40,392 nt of DNA. It comes from an uncultured Sulfurovum sp. Lineage in GTDB: Bacteria; Campylobacterota; Campylobacteria; Campylobacterales; Sulfurovaceae. The translations under genes were made by a program, and so were the position numbers. The stretch is taken from contig CACVAP010000033.1 in NCBI GenBank assembly GCA_902727895.1, positions 1 through 40,392 of the forward strand, given 5' to 3'. A model generated the notes under the pieces. That model did not search any database and was not told the DNA's origin. It saw only the letters and a program-made list of their open reading frames with translations. Shown here piece by piece: positions 1 through 9,098 of this stretch (positions are counted from its first letter, which is position 1; every line of letters begins with the position of its first letter).

Positions 1-2576
1 TAGGAAATGACTTCATTATGGCAGATGGTACAAGCACCAATGTAAGTGCTGGAAACTTTAATAGTAGATCAGGAGCTAATACAACATTACAGATAGTAGA
101 TGTATCAGGAACAATGGATGTTGATGCCATAAAAGAGTTGTTATTAAGTGCTGCGATTACAGTTGGATTAGATACGAATATGCATGGTGAGAACATTACT
201 CAAGATGGTGAGATGACGATTGGTGGAGCATTAACATTAAATGCAGATGCAAATATGAACCAAAATGCCAATACGACTGTAACAGGTGGCGACATGACCG
301 TGACAGCAGGAAATGACTTCATTATGGCAGCTGGTACAAGTACGAATGTAAGTGCTAGAAACTTTAATAGTATTGTAGAGGGAGATACTACCCTACAGAT
401 GATGGACGTGTCAGGAAGTATGGAGGTTGATTCTGATGAGGATGTTGTACTTGCAGGTGCCTTGAATGTTACTGGAGATACTGGCTTAAATGGTTTAAAC
501 ATTAGCCAAGATGGAGAAATGATTGTTGGTGGAAGTAGCACAATAGCAGCTGGTGAAAATTTCAGTCAAAATGCTAATACTAGCTCAGTTGGTGATATGA
601 ATGTTACAGCAGGAAATAATTTCATAATGTCAGAAGGCACTAGTACAACTGTTAGTGCTGGTAAGTTACTTGCTGATGCTAAAGGTGATACTACCCTTCA
701 AGCCATGAACATCTCAGAGAGTATGAATGTGACAACTGCGAATGAGATGATATTAAACAATACTGTTCAAAGTGGTCTAGAGACAATATTAACTGCTACA
801 AATGTAAGCCAAGAAGCAAAACTTAGCGTTGGTGGTGTACTAGATATTAAAGTTAGTAATGACTTTACACAAAATGCAGAACAAGATGTGAGTAAGACCT
901 TAACTATTAATGCTGGTAATAACATTACTCAAAATGCTAATACGCTTACCGTTAATGATATACGTATGACAGCAGGAAATGACTTTATTATGTCAGAAGG
1001 TACAAGTACGACTGTGAAAGAAGGTAACTTTAGTAGTACTTCTGAAGGTTTAAGTACTTTAAATACGATGCTAATATCCAATGGTAGTCTGGCAGTAGAT
1101 GCTAATAAAGCGTTACTCTTAAATGGTGCAATTACAGCTGGCTTAGATACAAATATGCATGGTGAGAACATTACTCAAAATGCTGATATAAGTATTGGAG
1201 GAGCATTAACATTAAGTGCTGACAGCAATATAAACCAAAATGCTAATACAAGCGTAATGGGTGGAAGTATGAGAGTTACAGCTGCTAATGACTTCTTGAT
1301 GGCAGAAGGTACAAGTACCAATGTAAGTGCTGGAGACTTTAATAGTACTTCAGGAAGTTATACGACTTTACAAACGGTAAATGTATCAGGGAGTATGAAT
1401 GTAAATGCAGGAAAATCGTTGTTACTAAGTGGCACGATTACAGCTGGCTTAAGTACAAGTATGCAGGCTGAGAATATTACTCAAAATGCTGATATGAACA
1501 TTCGTGGAAGATTGACATTAAATGCAGATGCAAACATTAATCAAAATGCCAATACCAGCGTAATGGGTGGAGACATGAGTGTTAGAGCTGGAAATGACTT
1601 CATTATGGGAGACGGTAGCAGTACCAATGTAAGTGCTGGAAACTTTAATAGTAATTCAGGAGGTAATACAAGTTTAGAACAAATGACTGTTTCAGGGTCT
1701 ATGAATGTAAATAGCAAAGGTGATTTATTATTAAATCAATTTGTAGAAGTAGGAGGTAGTCTAATAATCAAAGCTGGAGGTAGTATTATTCAAAATCAAA
1801 ATATTGATGTTGAAGGTGATATTACTTATGAGGCAGATGATAATATTATTATGGATGCTGAGACGGAAACAGTTTCGAATGTTGGAAATATTGACTATAC
1901 AGCGAGTGGTGCAGTCTTTATCTCAAACCTTATTACGCATGGGAATACCGTTTCATTAAATGTTTCAAACGTTAATTCTGTTTTAGATTCCAATAACAAT
2001 GAAGATTCAAATATTAATGCTTCAGAGTTTCATTTAACGGTTAATTCATTTGATGATGATAACAATGCTATTGAGATTACTGAAAATAGAGGAATTCAAG
2101 TTGCAGTAACATCGACAAGTTTAAATTCATTAGCAAGTGATGAAGAAAATTTAGTATTCAATTCTGATGAGAATGTTTTAGTGATTGATAATGAAGTGTT
2201 CTCTTTTGAAGAGGCAGAAAGTGCTATAGCAGTCTATATTTTTGCTACATTAGAGTCTAGCTTAGAGTTAACAAGCCAAAATCTATCAGGCTTCTATGAA
2301 GAGTTAGAAGAATCAGATAAAAATTTAGTTGAATCGATTTCTTTAGATACAGAAGAGGGACTAGTTCTAAATGGAGTAAATGAAGAGTTAGACTTAGATG
2401 ATTTATTTGGAAAGCAACAGTTTATGGAAGATAACTTTGAAACTTTCTATAAGCAGTTGAGTTTCTTATATGACTCAGGTATGCCATTGTTTGATTTATA
2501 TGCATCTGAAGAGTATGAAAATTCAACTATTATAAATTCAAACATTGAATATTGGATTGAAGATATAGCAATTTAA
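1..2576 (+). CDS. Giant repetitive surface/exported protein, C-terminal part (5' end outside window)
   Basis: The reading frame is open from the first bases of the window, so the start lies upstream and at least 857 residues are visible. The first ~570 residues are imperfect repeats of about 102 residues, each with a GNDFIM, a STNVSAGNF-like, a VSGSMNV-like and an ITQNA/NINQNANT block. They are rich in N, T, S, G and hydrophobics alternating as in right-handed beta-helices of filamentous-haemagglutinin type. From about base 1730 the repeats stop and a non-repetitive, strongly acidic region follows, ending in WIEDIAI. No anchor helix, barrel, sorting signal or RTX nonapeptide is visible. The gene is first in a tight plus-strand series with TolC-, HlyD-, M50- and SecA-like genes, so it is the probable substrate of that machine (inference). 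An adhesin or matrix protein is likely, but the N-terminus is unseen. Confidence 0.75.
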   Translation, partial: GNDFIMADGTSTNVSAGNFNSRSGANTTLQIVDVSGTMDVDAIKELLLSAAITVGLDTNMHGENITQDGEMTIGGALTLNADANMNQNANTTVTGGDMTVTAGNDFIMAAGTSTNVSARNFNSIVEGDTTLQMMDVSGSMEVDSDEDVVLAGALNVTGDTGLNGLNISQDGEMIVGGSSTIAAGENFSQNANTSSVGDMNVTAGNNFIMSEGTSTTVSAGKLLADAKGDTTLQAMNISESMNVTTANEMILNNTVQSGLETILTATNVSQEAKLSVGGVLDIKVSNDFTQNAEQDVSKTLTINAGNNITQNANTLTVNDIRMTAGNDFIMSEGTSTTVKEGNFSSTSEGLSTLNTMLISNGSLAVDANKALLLNGAITAGLDTNMHGENITQNADISIGGALTLSADSNINQNANTSVMGGSMRVTAANDFLMAEGTSTNVSAGDFNSTSGSYTTLQTVNVSGSMNVNAGKSLLLSGTITAGLSTSMQAENITQNADMNIRGRLTLNADANINQNANTSVMGGDMSVRAGNDFIMGDGSSTNVSAGNFNSNSGGNTSLEQMTVSGSMNVNSKGDLLLNQFVEVGGSLIIKAGGSIIQNQNIDVEGDITYEADDNIIMDAETETVSNVGNIDYTASGAVFISNLITHGNTVSLNVSNVNSVLDSNNNEDSNINASEFHLTVNSFDDDNNAIEITENRGIQVAVTSTSLNSLASDEENLVFNSDENVLVIDNEVFSFEEAESAIAVYIFATLESSLELTSQNLSGFYEELEESDKNLVESISLDTEEGLVLNGVNEELDLDDLFGKQQFMEDNFETFYKQLSFLYDSGMPLFDLYASEEYENSTIINSNIEYWIEDIAI
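18..1907 (+). repeat. Tandem ~306-bp coding repeats in the giant surface protein
   Basis: The codon for the M of the GNDFIM block recurs at 18, 324, 627, 990, 1299 and 1605. Spacings are 306, 303, 363, 309 and 306 bases, all multiples of three. Copies share long near-identical nucleotide stretches around this anchor. The unit from 627 is longer by 60 bases, that is 20 residues, the size of one beta-helix coil. The array extends beyond the left edge of the window. The last unit, from 1605, decays into non-repetitive sequence, so the right boundary is approximate. Confidence 0.85.
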
Positions 2577-2602
2577 AAAATTAAAAAAAGGGATAAGAAA
2601 AA

Positions 2603-4201
2603 ATGTATAATAAATATATTATAGTTTTATTAGTAAGTATGAGTATTAGTGTACACGCAAGTATAGAGGAGTCTATTGATAAGTCATTATTGGCAGGCTC
2701 TTGTAACGGATGTGAATTGGTAGAGCTGTCACTTAATGGTTTAGTTAATGAGGTAGTGAAACGAAACTTTGAATTATATTCAGAAAAGAGTAAAGTTGAG
2801 ATTTCCGAGCATAAGATAGGTATAGAAGAGGGAATTTTTGAGCCAAAATTTCAAGCATCAGCAGGTATTTCTAGAACGAATGTACCCAATTCAGCTGATC
2901 AAAGGGTGTCACGAGGATTTCAAGACAGTTATAGTGATCGAACGCGAAGTTTTGACACAAGTATTAGTGGATTGATTGACACAGGGGGAGAATGGAAAGT
3001 TGGATTTACTGATCAGAAAAAAAGAAGTAATTTAATTAGTGAGACTCAAGATTATGATACTGAATATAGTGATGGGTTTAATCTTTCATTTAAGCAGCCT
3101 TTATTAAAAGGTATGGGTAAAGATGTTACCCATGCTAAGATTAATATGGCAAAAATTGGAAATAACATTAATAAGACAGAATATAAAAATAAACTGATGG
3201 GACTGGTAGCAACAACGATTCGTTTATATTGGCGTTTGTATGGAACTGAAAAATTGTATGAAAGTTGGACAAAGACCTTAACAATTTCAGAACAACAATT
3301 AGAAAATATTCAGCTGTTGGCACAATATGGGAAAATACCTGAAACAGAAGTACTTGAAGCACGAAGTTCGATTATTGAAAAAAGAACAGAATTAATGAGT
3401 TTAAAAACAAGAATTGATGAAATTAAAAATCAATTACTTTCTTTATTAAATGTTTCTAATTCAGCATTTACTTCAACGCTTTTTCTTGTAAAAGATATAC
3501 CAAATATTGGACAAGCTAGTGAGACATTTAGTATAGATGAAAGTTATCAAAAAGCCATTAAAAATTTACCAGAGTTACAGTTGGCTGAATTACGTGTGGC
3601 ATCGAAGAGACTAGAGCAAAAATATAATGAAAATCAACTCTTACCTGAGTTAAGTTTGGATAGTGGTTTATCTACTTTAGGATTAAGTAATATTCAAAAC
3701 AATGCAAGATTTTGTAGTGCTGGAAGGTGTAATGATCAAGTTTCATGGAATGTAGGTCTTAATTTTGAAATGCCAATTTATGGGAATACTCAAGCAAAAG
3801 AGAACTTGGCGATTTCTAAGATTAATCTAAAAAATTCTGAGTTAGCCATTGAGTCATTTGAAAAAGAGATTTATAATGTTATTACAACAAAAATTGAACA
3901 ATTAAAGATAGAAAAGTATAAGTTAGAACAATATAGAGAAGAGGTTCGAATGAAAGCTGAACTTTTAGACATAGAACGCCAAAAGATGAGGCTTGGAAAG
4001 TCTAGAATGAGAAATATTTTAGAGTATGAAGATAAGTTAATGAGTACTGAAAGAAAATGGTTGAGTTCTATTGTTAATTGGAAAGTATCTGAGGCTTTAT
4101 TATTAAAAGCAACAGGTGATTTGTTAGTACATCAAAACATTGATCTAGATTTTTCGGGAGATTATCAGGGAAACTCTGAAAATTTAAATTTATTAAAATA
4201 G
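2603..4201 (+). CDS. TolC-family outer-membrane efflux/secretion channel protein
   Basis: This 532-residue protein is probably the trimeric outer-membrane exit duct of the neighbouring export system. It has an N-terminal signal peptide (MYNKYIIVLLVSMSISVHA), then the two-fold repeated long-helix architecture of the OEP/TolC family. Visible hallmarks are the SFKQPLLKGMG strand segment around residue 165, heptad-like helices rich in E, K, L and Q around 200-280 and 400-500, and a second beta-strand segment near 375-390 (GLNFEMPIYGN). The length is slightly above the usual 450-500. The mature N-terminus carries a CxxC pair (SCNGCE) and a second Cys pair lies near 372-377, which could form disulfides. 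It starts 26 bases after the giant protein, with an AAAAAGGGATAAG ribosome site, and precedes an adaptor gene by 22 bases. Confidence 0.85.
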   Translation: MYNKYIIVLLVSMSISVHASIEESIDKSLLAGSCNGCELVELSLNGLVNEVVKRNFELYSEKSKVEISEHKIGIEEGIFEPKFQASAGISRTNVPNSADQRVSRGFQDSYSDRTRSFDTSISGLIDTGGEWKVGFTDQKKRSNLISETQDYDTEYSDGFNLSFKQPLLKGMGKDVTHAKINMAKIGNNINKTEYKNKLMGLVATTIRLYWRLYGTEKLYESWTKTLTISEQQLENIQLLAQYGKIPETEVLEARSSIIEKRTELMSLKTRIDEIKNQLLSLLNVSNSAFTSTLFLVKDIPNIGQASETFSIDESYQKAIKNLPELQLAELRVASKRLEQKYNENQLLPELSLDSGLSTLGLSNIQNNARFCSAGRCNDQVSWNVGLNFEMPIYGNTQAKENLAISKINLKNSELAIESFEKEIYNVITTKIEQLKIEKYKLEQYREEVRMKAELLDIERQKMRLGKSRMRNILEYEDKLMSTERKWLSSIVNWKVSEALLLKATGDLLVHQNIDLDFSGDYQGNSENLNLLK

Positions 4202-4223
4202 AAGTATAAAAAAGGAAAGAAGA

Positions 4224-5069
4224 ATGAAAAATTTTAGATTATTAATTGGACTAGTACTATTAAGTAGTATGATACTTAAAGCAGATGCATTTGTAGGGAT
4301 TATAAAACCTATTAAAGATATACGATTAAGTGTTGATTTAGATGGAACAGTAGATAAACTTTATGTTAAAGAGGGTTCTTTTGTAAAAAAGAATCAAAAG
4401 CTTTTAAAACTTAAGAGTCACCTACAGGAGTTAGAACTTAATAAGCGAAAAGTAATTTGGAAAGATCAAGCTCAGTTAAATGCAGCTAGAAAAAATAGAG
4501 AAATTCAAAAATCTTTATTGGATTCAACACAAGAGTTATATGATCAAACACGTGCCGTAAGTCGAGATGAATTGAGTATGTTAGAAAGTAAGTATCATAT
4601 CCTGAATGGTGAAATTAGGATGAGGGAAGAAAATGAAAAAAAAGAGAAGCTTGAGTATCGAATTGCACGAGAAATGCTGTCTAAATATACAGTTAAGTCA
4701 CCTATTGCAGGTGTTGTAACTGAGCTTGCTGTACAAAAAGGTGAGTGGGCTAAGACAGGAAAACCATTTATACGTGTGGTTAATGCAAATGTTTGTTATA
4801 TTGATATTAATATTGATGAAGCTTATAGTAGTACTTTAAAAGTAGGGGACAATATTGATTTTACTGTTGAAGCAAAAAGTGTTACAGCAAACAAAAAGGG
4901 AAAAGTTACATTTATATCACCCATTGCTGATATGGCAAGTGGTTTAATACGTATTAAAATACAATTCTCTAATCTTAAAAACCGTGTGACACCAGGGCTT
5001 TCGGCTACAATTAATATTGATGCTTTTTCAAAACCAGAAAAAAAGAGTTTAGATGCCTCAAGAGAGTGA
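4224..5069 (+). CDS. HlyD-family periplasmic adaptor (membrane fusion) protein
   Basis: This 281-residue protein has a cleavable signal peptide (about residues 1-22, ending ADA) and no transmembrane anchor, so it is probably periplasmic. Residues ~25-65 and ~155-190 form the two halves of a biotinyl-lipoyl-like domain (DGTVDKLYVKEGSFVKKNQ and SPIAGVVTELAVQKGEW), separated by an alpha-helical hairpin (~70-150). A beta-barrel domain follows and ends in TPGLSATINI. This is the standard order of RND/HlyD adaptors, but the protein is shorter than typical 350-400-residue members. It lies between the TolC-like gene and the GAF/HlyD fusion, overlapping the latter by 17 bases, which suggests translational coupling. 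Its role is inferred: linking the inner-membrane parts of the system to the TolC-like channel. Confidence 0.85.
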   Translation: MKNFRLLIGLVLLSSMILKADAFVGIIKPIKDIRLSVDLDGTVDKLYVKEGSFVKKNQKLLKLKSHLQELELNKRKVIWKDQAQLNAARKNREIQKSLLDSTQELYDQTRAVSRDELSMLESKYHILNGEIRMREENEKKEKLEYRIAREMLSKYTVKSPIAGVVTELAVQKGEWAKTGKPFIRVVNANVCYIDINIDEAYSSTLKVGDNIDFTVEAKSVTANKKGKVTFISPIADMASGLIRIKIQFSNLKNRVTPGLSATINIDAFSKPEKKSLDASRE

Positions 5070-6936
5070 TGTTAGATATGAACCCAAAGAGCTAATAGAA
5101 TATATACAATCTTTAAGAGAGTCAACTGATGATAAGCAGACCTCTTTATTAAATTATTTAAAGTATTCTGCTTTATTAGTCAAGTCTCCTTTTGCACTTG
5201 TTTTAAAAGAGGGTAATAAAAAAGATTGGAATTTATTGGGTAGTTATGCTTTTGAAAATGTAAAAGAGCAAGAAGATGAAGTAATACAATTGGCATTGGG
5301 TATGTATGCTCGGGTTGTAAAAAAAGGCTTTGCCTATGAACGTGTAACTATAGAGTCTTGTAATATAACGAATCAGATGGCTTTTGCTGTAAAAATAGAT
5401 AAAGGTATAGAAGGGGCAGCATCATTTCTTTTTTTTGTTGTTGAGTATCAAGATTCAAAACAATTATCAGAGATGATTATACGTACACTGATGAATACGG
5501 ATATTCCTCATTTATTATTTAACAAGGAAGTTACATCTAAAACAGAGAATGTTCCTGCCTTATCAGATGAGAAGCTAAATACGTTAAATATCGAGGTTTT
5601 AGATATTTTATCACAAATTATTTTTCAAGAAAAATTTCTTTTGGCTTCAATGTTTTTGGTTAATGAAATTGCAACACGATTTAATTGTTCTCAAGTAAGT
5701 CTTGGTTGGGAGAAGGGGGCTTATGTTAATCCTGTGGCTATTTCTCATATTGAAAAATTTGATAAGAATATGGAAACAGTACAAGATTTACAAGCATTGT
5801 ATGAAGAAGCAGCCGATCAAGACGAAGAGATTATTTATCCTGTTCATGAAATAAGTGATAGCATTGTTTTCGCACATCATCATTATGTAGACAAAACAAA
5901 AGCAACAGAGGTCTTCTCTGTACCATTTAGGACAAATGACCGAGTTGTTGGGGTTATGACTTGTGAAAAAATAAATGGTTCATTTTCAGAAGAAGAGTTA
6001 ATCCTTTTACGTTTACTTTCTAATTATATTACACCTTGGTTAAAAGAGATTCATGATAAAGATCGTTGGATTGGTGCCAGAGTACTATCAAAGTCTAGAC
6101 AGAGTTTAGGTAAGTTTTTTAGTTTAAAAAATACGTTTTTAAAATTTTCTGCTGTATTGGTTTCAGCTTTTATAATTTATGCCCTTTTAGGAACATGGAA
6201 TTATAAAGTAGAGGTTGTAAGTTCTTTAGAAACAGATAATGTAGCTTTTGTTTCGGCGCCATTTAATGGTTTGGTTTACAAGGTGGATGTTCATGTTGGA
6301 GATAAGGTTCAAAAAGGAGATAAGCTTTTAAGTTTTGATAAAGATGAACTATATTTAAAGGAAGCAGAAGCACTGGCTGATATTAACAAATATAAAAGTG
6401 AGTCAGAAAAAGCGAGGGCTAAAAATTCATTGGCTGATATGCGTGTGGCACTTTCTAAGAAAAAAGAATCAGAACTAAATTTGGAACGTGTACATTATTA
6501 TCTTAAGAAGTCAGATATGTTTTCTTCATTAGAAGGGGTAATTATTGCAGGAGATAAAGAAGAACTTTTAGGTGCACCTGTTTCTAAAGGGGATGTTCTT
6601 TTTAAGGTAACACAGTCAACAGAGTTGTATCTTAAGCTACAGATTCCAGAGCGTTATCTTGATGAAGTTAATAGTACCTTAGGTGGTGAATTTGTACTAC
6701 TCTCTTCTCCTGATAAAAAATACCATTTTCAAATAGATAATATCATTCCAATGGCGAGTGTTGACCAAAGTGAAGGGAATGTCTTTGTTGGAAGAGCTAA
6801 GGTGATTGGTATTCCTGAAGATTGGTGGAGACCAGGTATGAGTGGTGTAAGTAAAATTGAAGTCGGTGAAAAAAACATTGCATGGATATTGACACATGAT
6901 TTCGTAGAGTTTATACGTATATACTTTTGGATATAA
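5053..6936 (+). CDS. GAF-domain / membrane-anchored HlyD-type adaptor fusion
   Basis: In this 627-residue protein, residues ~1-345 are soluble and predicted cytoplasmic, with a GAF-like domain around 190-330 (block ending FSVPFRTNDRVVGVMTCEK, then FSEEELILLRLLSNY). A single transmembrane helix lies at ~362-381. The rest is an HlyD-like periplasmic part: lipoyl half SAPFNGLVYKVDVHVGDKV near 401, a short helical hairpin ~430-490, a second lipoyl half and a barrel ending WWRPGMSGVSKIEVG. There is a further hydrophobic stretch at the extreme C-terminus. The gene overlaps the upstream adaptor by 17 bases and ends 3 bases before the M50/HlyD gene. A cytoplasmic sensory module on an adaptor is unusual and may gate export. 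The domain assignment is confident; ligand and role are unknown. Confidence 0.8.
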   Translation: MPQESDVRYEPKELIEYIQSLRESTDDKQTSLLNYLKYSALLVKSPFALVLKEGNKKDWNLLGSYAFENVKEQEDEVIQLALGMYARVVKKGFAYERVTIESCNITNQMAFAVKIDKGIEGAASFLFFVVEYQDSKQLSEMIIRTLMNTDIPHLLFNKEVTSKTENVPALSDEKLNTLNIEVLDILSQIIFQEKFLLASMFLVNEIATRFNCSQVSLGWEKGAYVNPVAISHIEKFDKNMETVQDLQALYEEAADQDEEIIYPVHEISDSIVFAHHHYVDKTKATEVFSVPFRTNDRVVGVMTCEKINGSFSEEELILLRLLSNYITPWLKEIHDKDRWIGARVLSKSRQSLGKFFSLKNTFLKFSAVLVSAFIIYALLGTWNYKVEVVSSLETDNVAFVSAPFNGLVYKVDVHVGDKVQKGDKLLSFDKDELYLKEAEALADINKYKSESEKARAKNSLADMRVALSKKKESELNLERVHYYLKKSDMFSSLEGVIIAGDKEELLGAPVSKGDVLFKVTQSTELYLKLQIPERYLDEVNSTLGGEFVLLSSPDKKYHFQIDNIIPMASVDQSEGNVFVGRAKVIGIPEDWWRPGMSGVSKIEVGEKNIAWILTHDFVEFIRIYFWI

Positions 6937-6939
6937 GTA

Positions 6940-9090
6940 ATGAGTGAACAAATATTTTCTAATTCTTGGCACATTGTTTCAGGATTAAACGTTTCATTAC
7001 TAACCACTGTTACGGTGCAAAAACAACACTACAGAGGAGAAGAGTGGTATGTCTTAAAAGATAGTTTTAATAATAAGTTTTTTCGGATTAAACCTGAAGC
7101 TTATAAGTTTATTGTACGGTTACATACAGATGCTTCTGTGGAAGAAATTTGGGAAGAGTATCTTTCAAAATATCCTCTTATTGCACCTACACAAGATGAA
7201 GTAGTTAAATTATTGTCGCAATTACATTTAAATAATTTACTATTTTTTAAAAATAAAGCACAAAGTGAAGAGGTGTTTGAACGCTATAAGGAACAAAAAA
7301 GAAAGTTTCTAAAAAGTAAGGTTATGAGTTTCTTATTTATTAAAGTTCCTCTATTTAATCCTAATAGGTTTTTAGATTCTATTCATCCTCTAACCAAAGC
7401 TATTTTTAGCCGTTTTGGCTTTCTTCTTTGGTTAGTTATGATTATTTATGCTTTAAAAATAGTTATTGATAATAGTTCTTTAGTCTCTTCTCAAGTACAA
7501 GGAATGCTCTCTCCTAATAACTTAGTTTATCTATATATTACGCTCTTTTTATTAAAAATTCTACATGAATTTGGGCATGCTATGGTTTGTAAGAAATTTG
7601 GAGGACCGGTACATACATTGGGATTAATGTTTCTGGTTTTTACGCCATTACCTTATATGGATGCTAGTAGTAGTTGGGGATTTAGAAATAGGTGGCAAAG
7701 AGTATTTGTTGGTTCAGCAGGAATGCTGGTAGAACTTTTTATTGCAGCAGTAGCCACTGTGATTTGGATTAATACTGGAGATGGTTTTATTCATGCTCTA
7801 AGTTTTAATGTAATGATTATAGGTTCAGTTTCAAGTTTGATTTTTAATGCTAACCCTTTACTGAAACTGGATGCATATTATATGCTTTCTGATGTTTTAG
7901 AAATTCCAAACCTTGCAAAACGTGCTAATCAACAGTTTTTTTATTTCTTTAGAAAGAACCTTTTTAAAGTTGCTAATATTTTTCCACCAGGTCGTACATC
8001 TAAAGAGGTGTTTTGGTTAAATACTTATGCAGTTTTGAGTTATTTATATAGACTTTTAGTTTCTTTAACAATTATGTTTTTTGTAGCAGATCAGATTTTC
8101 ATACTTGGGGTAATAGTAGGGATTATGTCTCTATTTTTATGGGTTCTTAAACCTCTTTATAGTTTGTTTAATTATCTTTTAAAGAATCCTGAGTTAAATC
8201 AAAGTAGGGCAAAAGCTACTTTGATTTCATCGATATTCTTTGCCTCACTTTTAATCATGTTTATGTTTATTCCTTTTTCGAACTCTATTCGTGCTTCTGG
8301 GGTACTGTATGCTCAAGGTTTCTCTTCGGTTTATGCTCCAAGTGAAGGAGAATTACTAAAAGTTGATGTCTCTGATGGTCAAGAGCTTAAAAAAGGAGAT
8401 TTAATTGTTAAGTTTATTAACACAGAGATGGAGATTGAAATAGAAACTTTAAAAGTTAATCTTGAAGAAACGTTGGCATTAGAGTTAAAAGCACAAAAAG
8501 AAATCTCAGACTTAGAACCTCTTAAAAAACGGGTAGAACTTTTGAAAAATAAGATTAAAGTCTTAGAAGAGAAGAAAAATGATTTATTCGTTTATGCAGA
8601 AGTATCAGGAGTTTGGATATCCAAGAAAATAAAAATTAGAGAAAATAGTTTTATTAATAATGGAACACATTTAGGAGATATTATCCCTCAAGATAATTTT
8701 GAATTTATTGCTGTTGTTTTTCAAGAAGAAGCTTATAATTTATTTGAAACTACTCTTATGGAATCCTCTATAAAAGTACATGGTAGTGTTGAAAGTACCA
8801 TTGAAATTGATGATATTAAGTTAATTCCTTATAAACAATATATGTTACCTTCTTCTGTTTTAGGTTGGCTTGGTGGAGGAGATATTAAGGTTTCTCAAAA
8901 AGACCCTTCTGGAAGAAAAAGTATGGAAGCCTTTTTTGAGATTAGAGCGAATGTTTCTATGGCAGAGGGAAATCCTTTATTGTATCATCATCGTTCTGGT
9001 ATTTTAAATATTAAGTTAGCGGATGCTTCATTGCTAGAGCAGTTTACACGTTACATTAAACAATTAATGCAACGAAAATATCAGATTTAG
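6940..9090 (+). CDS. PqqD-like / M50 site-2-type metalloprotease / HlyD fusion membrane protein
   Basis: The protein has 716 residues in three modules. Residues ~30-105 resemble a PqqD-type winged-helix peptide-binding domain (RGEEWYVLKDSFNNKFFRI then a helical part). Residues ~150-430 are polytopic and carry the M50 zinc site: H209-E210-F-G-H213 in a helix, and N305-P306...D311 as the probable third ligand motif. After the last transmembrane segment (~425-440) comes an HlyD-like module: lipoyl half VYAPSEGELLKVDVSDGQ, a coiled-coil hairpin of about 80 residues (~480-555) and a second lipoyl half with a barrel. Fusion of an intramembrane protease to an adaptor is known from 'peptide zinc metalloprotease' annotations in export and bacteriocin clusters. 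Here it may be the inner-membrane core, replacing an ABC or RND pump (inference). It is followed 8 bases later by the SecA-like gene. Confidence 0.8.
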   Translation: MSEQIFSNSWHIVSGLNVSLLTTVTVQKQHYRGEEWYVLKDSFNNKFFRIKPEAYKFIVRLHTDASVEEIWEEYLSKYPLIAPTQDEVVKLLSQLHLNNLLFFKNKAQSEEVFERYKEQKRKFLKSKVMSFLFIKVPLFNPNRFLDSIHPLTKAIFSRFGFLLWLVMIIYALKIVIDNSSLVSSQVQGMLSPNNLVYLYITLFLLKILHEFGHAMVCKKFGGPVHTLGLMFLVFTPLPYMDASSSWGFRNRWQRVFVGSAGMLVELFIAAVATVIWINTGDGFIHALSFNVMIIGSVSSLIFNANPLLKLDAYYMLSDVLEIPNLAKRANQQFFYFFRKNLFKVANIFPPGRTSKEVFWLNTYAVLSYLYRLLVSLTIMFFVADQIFILGVIVGIMSLFLWVLKPLYSLFNYLLKNPELNQSRAKATLISSIFFASLLIMFMFIPFSNSIRASGVLYAQGFSSVYAPSEGELLKVDVSDGQELKKGDLIVKFINTEMEIEIETLKVNLEETLALELKAQKEISDLEPLKKRVELLKNKIKVLEEKKNDLFVYAEVSGVWISKKIKIRENSFINNGTHLGDIIPQDNFEFIAVVFQEEAYNLFETTLMESSIKVHGSVESTIEIDDIKLIPYKQYMLPSSVLGWLGGGDIKVSQKDPSGRKSMEAFFEIRANVSMAEGNPLLYHHRSGILNIKLADASLLEQFTRYIKQLMQRKYQI

Positions 9091-9098
9091 GGTAGCAG

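Noticed and set aside
200-541. Open frame of 113 codons on the minus strand inside the giant protein gene
   Set aside because: It is the reverse shadow of the repeat region; a similar frame recurs at 929-1171, as expected for antisense of N/T/S-rich repeats, and has no ribosome site.
1-2576. Two-partner secretion (TpsA) or autotransporter interpretation
   Set aside because: No TpsB-like POTRA/barrel gene and no C-terminal barrel are visible; the adjacent genes are TolC/HlyD/M50/SecA. The unseen N-terminus keeps this open in principle.
6697-7007. Two overlapping minus-strand open frames across the GAF/HlyD to M50 junction
   Set aside because: They lie antisense to two well-supported genes, overlap each other and encode low-complexity sequence without any recognisable domain.
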